Assembly: GCA_022495005.1 (NCBI GenBank)
Contig: JAGYXB010000083.1
Coordinates: 124,001-188,000, forward strand
DNA length: 64,000 nucleotides
From: Rhyacophila brunnea
Taxonomy: Eukaryota; Arthropoda; Insecta; Trichoptera; Rhyacophilidae
Direction of reading: 5' to 3'
Shown: piece by piece, positions 56,901-64,000 of the stretch
Layout of the letters: each line of letters starts with the position of its first letter
Position numbering within the stretch: the first letter of the stretch is position 1
Program-made: the position numbers and the translations under genes
Notes under the pieces: generated by a model
What the model saw: only the letters and a program-made list of their open reading frames with translations
Told to the model about the DNA's origin: nothing
Databases searched by the model: none

Positions 56901-59900
56901 TACTCAGGTTGTCAATACCTCAAGCAGTCTGGCATTTAGCGAATTGTGTCCCGGTATTGTTTTTAATTTTTGGATTCCGATTTTTTACCGAAGTAATTCT
57001 AGGTTGTTTGTGGTGCAATAAGCTCTAAATTTAACACCATTATGCCAGATGAGTATTTTTTAAGTTAGATGTATATTAAAAAACTCTAAATTCGGCAAGA
57101 ATTGAATATCATCCAACAAGTTGTTCGGATAGTAGGCGAATGTAATCAACATGAATGTTTAATAGCAACAAGAGTAATTAATTCTCACCCCATTATCTTC
57201 CCAATACTTGGCCATGCACCTATCGCCGATATTCCAATTAACCTCGGACCCTTCAGCCAGCATTTTCCTAGCCTGCTCATTAATGGAAGCATTTTGGAAG
57301 CCTACAATATTAGCCGCTTGATAGAAGCCGTTTCCTTTGTTATTAAAATTATTTCTCTGCTCCCGCTCCCGGTGCATTTGAGGATCGTTCTGCTGGTTGT
57401 CGGTCTGGCGGTAGACTTCCATCATGTCAGGCTGTGCGCCTTGGTTTTGATTGTGCTTCATTTGTCCTTCATTACTGTACATATTGTAAAACGACGGATT
57501 GACTGCCTGTCCGTTTGCCATTTGTGTTTTGTTATTATTCGGGTATTGATTGTTTCGCTTATAATTAGGATCAGGGTATGAGTTCTGATTGTTATAGTTA
57601 GGTTTCGGCGAATAATTATTGTAATTATTTTGATAATTCTGCTGCTGCATCATGTTGGGTCGATTGCCGAATCTGCTCTGGGTATTGGAGTCGATGCTCA
57701 TGGCCGCGGTAGCGTCCACGATACTCTCCATCTGATTGGCCTGTTGGCCGTAAAATCCTCGCTGATTGCGGTTATCGGGGGCATTTCGTCTGTCGGAATA
57801 ATAATTAGACTGCATCTGCTGTTGCTGCTGCTGCTGTTGATAGTTGGGAGGATAAGCGGATTCGTGAGACGTCGTAATATTCTGCTGCCGTTTTGCTTCC
57901 CCATCAAATTTCTTTTGAAACCGCGGAGCCTTTTCATTCGGAATCTGTTGCGAATTATAATTGTGCTGCGGTCTGTCTTCACGTTGGTAATTATTGTAAT
58001 TTCTCTGCTGGTGTTCGTTATGGCTGTAGGAAGAGTTCTGCGATTGGTTGTTGTGGTCGCTTCTGTTAGGCGGACCGGAGCCGTAGGAGGTCTGTGGTCG
58101 AGAGGCGGCGCCGCGGTGCCCGCCCCGGACTGCGCCTCGTGCGTTATGTCCGCCTCGACGATCGTTATTACTTCTTTCGTATTTGTTATCGTCCTTGTTA
58201 AAATGAACAGGCTCCGGTTTGACAGGCTTCTCCGGCTCCGCTACGGTCGGCAGTTTGTCTTCGAGGAAATCAAACAGAGAAACTTTACCAGAAGGCTTGA
58301 CTGCATTGATTCCGTCCTCCTCTCCCCCCTCCTTCGATCGGCCCTTGCGGCCTTTGGGCGCTTCCGAAGGCTGTTTGGCGGGACGATCTTTCTTCACTTC
58401 GGCCGTTCCCTCCCTTCGCTGTAAATTCTTCAGAGCTCGGTCGGCATTATTTCTCGAAATCTTGAGAGCATTTTCAGCTTGCTCCTCCGAGAACCCTGCG
58501 TCAACGATTTTCTGGACGTTAGCATCTAACATGGGTTTAGTTCCACCTCCGAAGATCTGCAACACAAATTATAAAATATTTAGAATATCAATGTTTAATC
58601 GATTAAAAATTCTGACTTTCAAAACAAAATATCATTTATAATTATTTTGTTCTTTCATTCAATAAAAATGAAATAGTAAGTGAGTCGCCTATTTCCAAAA
58701 TTCGCCTTGTTCATTTTGTTTTGTTTTGAGATATTCAGAAAAAACCAATATGGAACCTCAACGTAAAAAATATTTCTTGAGTCATTGGGCGGGTGATTAG
58801 AGCTTTTTCAATTAAACACTTTGAGAAAAAAGTTATTTGGAACATGACATACTTTTTCGTATTGAACGAAAAATTCAAAATACTCACTATGTAACAATGG
58901 AAAAGATATTTGAAAATTGCCACCTAACGGACAAGATGCATTTTGAAATTGGATGGTATTTTTCAACCGTTATACTGACTGCAAACGACTAGTTTTGGAA
59001 ATGTTCATAGAAAAAGTGTGTGCCACTTTGAATAAGGAATAAAATTGCATATTCAGATCATTTTTGGTCAAAACTGGACAAGGTGATTTTTGGAAATGGG
59101 CGACTCAAGTATATAACATTGGATTTTGAATATAGATTGTTTTCATAATCAATACCATAAAATGTACTCGATTTTTCATTATGTTATATTTATTTCCATC
59201 AAGATCAAATACTTTCAAATAACATAAGAAACTGACATATTTACCATAGGTAATGCTTGAATTTGAATTGATTGCATCGGCATTGTTACATTCACAAATG
59301 ATAGCAAAAATGAAGGGTTTCCAACTGGTCTACAATCAGCACAGTTATGATCAAGGGAGATGGGGGCACACATTTCCGAAGTGAGACTTTCGTAAATGTG
59401 GAAACAATTCGAGTGCTTAAAGTCAGACAACGTTATCTACAAATAAGTGTTTTTTTTTTTTTTTTTTGAGATAACGTTATTTTACATTTACGGCTACATG
59501 ATAGTCAAACAACGTTATGTCAATCTTTTCTAATTTCTTATTAAATCGCCAGTAAAGTTTAACGCTAACTACATAAGTAGCCCTTGTTTTCATATTTTTT
59601 TAAAACTATCCCTATAAATTTTAACATCATCATAAGCAAGATAAATGTACAATACACAATAAATTATAAAATATTAACATTAGGTTTTAAATAAACATTT
59701 CCCTTGTTGAGTTACAAGAATCTAAAATAACGATTTTTGGCTCTCCTGTAAAGTTGCACTTTTGTAGATAGTGTTGTTTGACACTAAGACCTCGAATTAC
59801 AATTTACAATTTAACAATACACCTACAATTTTTTGATTGAGCACATAATTTTTGAGGGTTAATAAGCAGCAAACCATTTCTTCATTGTATAAAACTGAAA

Positions 59901-60275
59901 CGTGGATGTAAATACAACTTTTTTCTTGGAGTTTACGGAACACATAAGATGACAATCTAGGGAGATTCGGGCCATCTATGGACGAAATTTGGTTCATTTT
60001 ACTTTTGCATTGACTTCTACTGTTTGTAATGAAGTGTTAAAACAACACGATTCGTGAATAGAAATACAAAAAGCAATATTGTGAAGTAACCTTCTTGATG
60101 CCGGAAAGCTTCTGGGCTTCAGCAATAGCCCCTTTCCGCTGAGCTTCAAACTCCGCATTGTCAATCTTGACGGCATCTTGCAGACTCTTGAAGGCCATCT
60201 CTTCCTGGTCACGCCCGTCCAGCGGTTGCCCAAACGGAATCCATGGAGGCGGCGACCCCTCGCCTCCCCCGCCAC
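53938..60275 (-). CDS. TDRD3: Tudor domain-containing protein 3, last four coding exons
   Basis: TDRD3 reads methyl-arginine through its Tudor domain and partners TOP3B. Four exons join in phase on the - strand: 60275-60091, 58556-57189, 55903-55777 and 54047-53938 (TAG), giving 595 codons plus a part codon. Exon 1 here reads PPPWIPFGQPLDG and DNAEFEAQRKGAIAEAQKL (linker after the OB fold). Exon 2 has the UBA domain (KIVDAGFSEEQAENALKISR), a long Asn/Gln-rich disordered stretch with polyQ near 57815-57840, and the Tudor start IGDRCMAKYWEDNG. Exon 3 completes the Tudor domain (YYDAEITGISNRTVVVRFLA, YGNHEEVL). The last exon ends RFHQPMYVPPAQRKA, equivalent to the exon-junction-binding C-terminus (FYQPPRARN type in vertebrates). 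The OB-fold exons lie upstream, outside or unrecognised. Confidence 0.94.
54390..54500 (+). repeat. Dispersed repeat family R3, copy 2
   Basis: CTGACTGCTCTTACATGAAGC, CTATTGCATTG and CTTATGGTATGTTTAT align with the copies at 49624 and 55536. Confidence 0.6.
54545..54645 (+). repeat. SINE B 3' fragment
   Basis: GAGCAAATGGCCAACAACTA matches the body of SINE B (GCGAACAACCATTCC type); the tRNA head is missing. Confidence 0.4.
55536..55670 (+). repeat. Dispersed repeat family R3, copy 3
   Basis: GATTGTAGTTACATCGAGCC, TATTGCATCG, ATCTTGTTTTGTGCCAAAAC and AATGTGGTATGTTTAT align with copies 1 and 2. It lies in a TDRD3 intron. Confidence 0.7.
55980..56803. mobile_element. 824-bp TIR element in the Tudor intron of TDRD3
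   Basis: Long inverted ends (about 100 bases): left GTTACACCGAATGTGCGAAA, TTACATGAAATGGGCAAAAT and TTGCCTTATTCATGAATTAG; the right side carries the reverse. ATAT flanks both sides. Within, a ~65-base unit with TTTAGTTGCAAAAAA and ACCAC is duplicated (about 56484 and 56581). No transposase. Superfamily not determined. Confidence 0.75.
56209..56233 (+). repeat. Short interstitial TTAGG-like array
   Basis: Reads TTAGGTTAGGATAGGTTAGG, four units of the insect telomere repeat with one mismatch, inside the TIR element above. Too short to be more than a curiosity. Confidence 0.5.
58682..59106. mobile_element. 425-bp TIR element with AAGT duplication, TDRD3 intron
   Basis: The ends GAGTCGCCTATTTCCAAAAT and, in reverse, GAGTCGCCCATTTCCAAAAA are inverted; AAGT flanks both (58678-58681, 59107-59110). 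No recognisable coding sequence. Superfamily unknown. Confidence 0.7.
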
Positions 60276-60424
60276 CTTCAAAAATATTAATAAGTACTCA
60301 TTCTGAAATACACAGGAGGTGTGTATCGGTATAATGTACAATTTTACTAATCCATGATGTGATAGGGATAGATAATGTCAATGTTTTTATGTTGGTGCAT
60401 TCTGTAGTGAAAATAATGTATATT

Positions 60425-60530
60425 TATTGATCCGGAGCAAGAACTCAATGGATTGAGCGAATGGCTAACAACCATTCCCCGTAAAATATATGAATACAAC
60501 TTTTATTCTGTGAAGGGGCATATTTATGAA
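60425..60530 (+). repeat. SINE B 3' fragment
   Basis: AATGGATTGAGCGAATGGCT, ACAACCATTCCCCGTAAA and GTGAAGGGGC match the SINE B body; the head is missing or too decayed. Confidence 0.45.
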
Positions 60531-60848
60531 ATGATAAAAAAACTTGTCATTGGCGATGTAAGTTAACAAAGGTGAGGTAACATTGTAACACCATTTTCAG
60601 TATGGTTCCAGCATAAAAAACTCTGCCGATCGACTACCAGAAAATGACCTTCACCAATTTTATCAATTCTGTAACATCTTTTTTTTGTTTTCCAATATTT
60701 CAACTATACCAACATTACTTAGTAATGGTTATGTGAATACGTGTATTAATTAAGGCGCTAAGTACCAAAATTTTCAAAACTGACATTTTTATAGAAAACT
60801 GTTCTACGTACCAACGCCAATACTATTAACAATAGTCTAAGTGTCTTA

Positions 60849-61130
60849 AGCAAGTCAAAAAAATACAATAAAATATTTAAATCTGGCGACGATGTAAGTC
60901 CATTGGCGTGTTTTATTTGTAAGGGTGTAAGTACCACTGCAGTGTTCAACGGCATTCCATATAAAATAGCTGAAAACGGTGTGTTGACACTCACGACTTC
61001 TGTTCAAAAACGTCGCCAAAAAGATGAAGGAAGTGTCCAAAATGTAAAAAAAAAACTAAAAACTAGTGGCCAGGAGTACTCCACAATTAATAGTAAAGTG
61101 ATTCTAGCCAAAAAAACTCGAAATTCTGAG
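60849..61130 (+). other. Coding-like exon of the 60.7-kb element, unknown protein
   Basis: An open stretch reads SGDDVSPLACFICKGVSTTA, then FNGIPYKIAENGVLTLTTSV, QKRRQKDEGSV and a Lys/Ser-rich end, closing at a canonical donor GAG|GTAAGT (61131). ACFICK could be part of a zinc-binding site. Its place inside a TIR element suggests a transposon-encoded protein, but no family is recognised. Confidence 0.4.
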
Positions 61131-61292
61131 GTAAGTACATTTTTATAATTGTTTCACCCAATCCGCTAATTTGTCAAGAAAGCGCTAGTGATGTTCAATG
61201 CGTATCGTTATAAATGTTATAATATCGATATAAAGCAACTTTTTTTAAAATACATTTTTCTTCTTGGTTTGAAATTCAGAATATTAAGTATA

Positions 61293-62070
61293 TCTAATAT
61301 ATAAAAATCAATATTTGTTTGTTTGTCTGTCCGTATTTTATGCGCCGCCATACCGTTCATCCGATTGCGATAAAACTTTGTCAACTTATTGCTTGCACTT
61401 GCGCGAAGAGTATAGGCTATATTTTATATATAAAAATGAATGTCTGTCTGTCCCGTATGCGTTCCTATACCATTCATCCGATTGCGATGACATTTTGTTA
61501 AGTGGTTGTATGCACACCCGCAAAGGTTTCTGAATTAGAAAAATCATCATCTTCTTCTTTTTCTTAATTCTATTTTTTTTTATTCGTATGGTTCCTATAC
61601 TATTCATCCGATTGCGAGGAAACTTTCGTCAGTTATTGTACGCACATCCGCAAAGGTTCCTAAATTAGAAAAAACATATTCTTATTCTTCTTCTTTTATT
61701 CGTATGGTTCCTATACCATTCATCGATTCCAATAAAACTTTTGTCATTATTTTGTGCGCACAACTGCGAAGGTTTCTAAATTAGTATTATATACAATACA
61801 AAGTTTGTTGTTTGTTTGTTCCATCTGATTTTGATTTTTTTTTACTACATATTAATAACATTAATAACGTTTTCATATTTTGGATTTTATTTTTAATTTA
61901 GTGTTCTTTTGTTTGACCTTTACTCCTATTAGAATTATTTTCATATTGTCATATTGTATTAAACAGATATTTTAATATTAAAAAAAATAATTACCTCTGT
62001 TTATTTTTTAAATAACTAAGATAAATATAACCACGAAGCGACCCTGTGCGAAACTGGGTACTTCAGCTAG
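61293..62070 (+). mobile_element. Nonautonomous Helitron, nested
   Basis: Begins A|TCTAATATATAAAAATC and ends TTCAGCTAG|T, the TC..CTAG form of Helitrons inserted between A and T. Near the 3' end, CCCTGTGCGAAACTGGG can fold. Inside, a unit with ATTCATCCGATTGCGA and CGCAAAGGTT repeats about four times (near 61351, 61470, 61601, 61717), roughly 115-130 bases apart. No Rep/helicase. Confidence 0.75.
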
Positions 62071-62529
62071 TTATATATATATAAAACATATTGTACCTAC
62101 TTCATCAATAATTTACAGAATATAAGTAATAATAATAATTAATTATGCCTTATTGAATTAAATGGGAAATATACACCTATAATTAATTAAGAACATATTA
62201 TTTTATATTAATTATTTCATGATTGCTAAGTTGTACGGTATCAAATAAAAAAAATGTGTACTACTATTTAAATTAAAACATTTCAAAGCGTGGTATTGAC
62301 TGACTCACATATGTACCTACTTAATACAAAACAAAGTTCAAAATAATTATTGATAATTTATCAGTTTTATCACTAGTAGATGTTTATACTATGGACACAG
62401 GCTTGGTATTTTTTACAGGTAAACGATAATGGGAATCACTGCACACATAACAAGTATTTTATTATGGCCGGCCTATTTACTGCAGAGTTCTAGAATAGTT
62501 GATAATGCACTTTTAACATTATTTTATTA

Positions 62530-62916
62530 ATTGTAAAAAAGTCGCCTGCGGCGCTGTTTTCTTTCAGGACTTTTAAATATGAAGTTGAAAGATCCTGATC
62601 TTGGGGCCCGCTTCAGGATAAGGGGCCCATGATAGAATCCATTTGTCAATGAACATGATAAATTTGGATTGACTTCTATTGAAATTGTATGTGCTAATAA
62701 ACAAGCACATTCATCGCATGAAAAACAAATTAATTTAAAAATGAATATATAAGTACTTAGTAAAACCTTGTTTATTTTTTTTCATTTTGTGTTAGTACAT
62801 TGTTGACTATTTAAAAAGGTGTCTGTATTATTTAATGAAATAAAGGGGGGGGAGGCGCCAAGATTAGTTTATTTTTAAAAGGGAGGCGTAGTAACATAAA
62901 GTTTGGAAACCACTGC
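62530..62916. repeat. Possible hAT-like fragment inside the 60.7-kb element
   Basis: The segment ends AGTTTGGAAACCACTG, in reverse CAGTGGTTTCCAAACT, a common hAT end. A G-rich run lies at 62845. The opposite end was not identified. Confidence 0.35.
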
Positions 62917-63884
62917 TCTATAGTCTCTAGGGTCATATGCACATCGCCGAAATAAAACGCAGAATGATTGTATTAGGAGTAGGTAAATAAATAATTGAAT
63001 TATTAAAACAAAAGTATCGAAAAACCTTCTTTTTTTAATTTATAATATTTTACCCATCTCTATTGAAAATGTCATCAGTGTGTACTTAGATCCCACCAGC
63101 GTCCCTGAGCTAGTACTTAGACCTTAAAATAAGATTCTTTGCGTGGTACTTACACCCTGACCGGAAATGTCAATTTCAAAGCTATGTACTGTGGAAATTC
63201 AAAATAAATTTAAGTTTTAAAATTATAGAAGCTGCCGAGATTGCTTCATACTGTGTAACTACATTTTTCAAAATGTCTGCTTCATACAATTTTATTTGAC
63301 AAATCAGTATTTTGTAGCCACAAGCAAAACTACTTTTTGGTACTTAGCGCCTTAATTAATACACGTATTCATGTTATCATGGGAAATGATCATGTCACGC
63401 CCAACTATCTAGATTTTAACGAAGTCACTAGGTTCGTTATGGAAGTTGAGGATAATAGATGCAGGTATAATGACAGCATAGTGCAACAGTGCGAGAACGA
63501 CGACTGGACGAACAGAAATATTTAAGAGAAAAAGAATGGGCAGTCACGAGACCACCAGTAACGACTAGTGTCACAAGTGGAATATAGATATTATGAGTCT
63601 TTCTAAAACTATTTCTATAGAGAAACAGTTGTAGCTCGGAGATGCAAAATCTTATAAACGAAAATTTACTCACATTTTCTTTGTACGTGGTTCCGTTTAA
63701 AAAGCCTAAATGTAAGATTGAAATAAATATGTGAGTACAGTGTGACTTTATATCAAGTCATCTACGTCACAGCGCTGACACTGTTACATACGTCACATGC
63801 TTTGAGTGTTGACTTGTCATAGTAGATACTCTATCTCCGGCATACTATTGAGAGGAAATCAACGCTTTCTTTTCTGTTTCTCCT

Positions 63885-64000
63885 CCTAACAATACTTCTA
63901 CATTCAAAATAATGCTCTGTGTCTGCTTCCGCAAAGGTTTAGGCATTTTAATACTATCGATATCGAACTCACACTGAATTTTGGGCAAATAATTAGTATT
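63885..64000 (-). other. Coding-like fragment at window edge
   Basis: On the - strand the edge reads KIQCEFDIDSIKMPKPLRKQ, then TQSIILNVEVLLGGETEKKA, ending at a TAG near 63850. The KPLRKQTQ..I.NV pattern resembles DNA-binding starts of some insect transposases, but the call is only a guess. Confidence 0.25.

Larger units (their letters stand above)
60733..63372 (+). mobile_element. 2.64-kb TIR element of unknown family, with nested Helitron
   Basis: A 36-base exact inverted repeat (60735-60770 and 63335-63370; starts GAATACGTGTATTAATTAAG and ends CGCTAAGTACCAAAA) bounds the element. GTTAT flanks both sides (60728-60732, 63373-63377). Inside the left end, AGGGTGTAAGTACCAC (near 60923) has an exact inverse partner near 63147-63162, so there are subterminal repeats as well. 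It carries a coding-like stretch (60849-61130) and a Helitron (61293-62070). The TIR matches no family I can name. Confidence 0.7.

Noticed and set aside
57630..58424. 264-codon open frame on the + strand
   Set aside because: It is the antisense shadow of the TDRD3 UBA/linker exon; the - strand has recognised domains and matching splice phases.
59215..59430. 71-codon - strand frame as a TDRD3 exon
   Set aside because: No match to OB-fold or linker of TDRD3; the exons at 60091 and 58556 join directly in phase (KK|IFGGG).
59447..59466. T-run as a terminator or A-tail of a retroposon
   Set aside because: No upstream SINE or LINE sequence in the matching direction; treated as a simple homopolymer, with only a small AACGTTATCT inverted repeat around it.
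1..64000. CRISPR arrays, operons, riboswitches or phage-like systems
   Set aside because: The window is clearly eukaryotic; no regularly spaced short repeats with unique spacers or bacterial gene organisation were seen.

Overview
This is an AT-rich eukaryotic window with split genes, GT..AG introns and a heavy load of DNA transposons. An insect is the best fit. Evidence: the protein versions (Tudor-domain TDRD3, USP12/46, exportin-5, INO80C, RpL21, RpL39), insect-type mariner, pogo, piggyBac, Harbinger, hAT, Helitron and tRNA-SINE remains, and a short TTAGG-like stretch. I cannot fix the order from sequence alone; a hemipteran or lepidopteran-like repeat landscape is only an impression.

Six genuine host genes were reconstructed by joining exons with matching phases. 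(1) XPO5 (exportin-5), + strand, last six coding exons, 869-4067. (2) RpL39, - strand, three tiny exons between 23795 and 21485. (3) INO80C, - strand, two exons, 26923-26075. (4) USP12/46 deubiquitinase, + strand, 33250-40437, complete except for a one-base gap in a homopolymer. (5) RpL21, - strand, two coding exons, 46301-43054. (6) TDRD3, - strand, last four coding exons, 60275-53938. They form no obvious pathway; it is an ordinary stretch of housekeeping genes. XPO5 exports pre-miRNA, the RP genes serve the ribosome, INO80C chromatin remodelling, USP12/46 deubiquitination, and TDRD3 works with TOP3B on RNA/DNA.

Between and inside the genes lie mobile elements. These are a mariner remnant (1-524), an internally deleted piggyBac (5737-6490), a degenerate Ty3/gypsy-type LTR element on the - strand (about 7.65-13.87 kb, with a tRNA-Lys primer site), and a full-length pogo/Tigger element (27552-31125) with one stop and one frameshift. 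There is also a hAT element with perfect 8-bp target duplications (47971-48674), a Harbinger remnant (52265-53106), several MITEs with readable TIRs and target duplications, and at least three SINE types. A TIR element (60733-63372) of unknown family carries a nested Helitron. A decayed copy of one XPO5 exon with its flanking introns lies 24.6 kb downstream of the real exon. Long stretches (14.3-15.3, 16.3-18.6, 19.8-21.0 and 41.6-43.0 kb) hold nothing I can assign.

I did not find a convincing new multi-gene system. The items most worth a second look are the nearly intact pogo element with subterminal motif clusters, the unknown TIR element at 60.7-63.4 kb, the XPO5 exon duplication, the USP12/46 homopolymer frameshift and the ATG-only first coding exon of RpL39.
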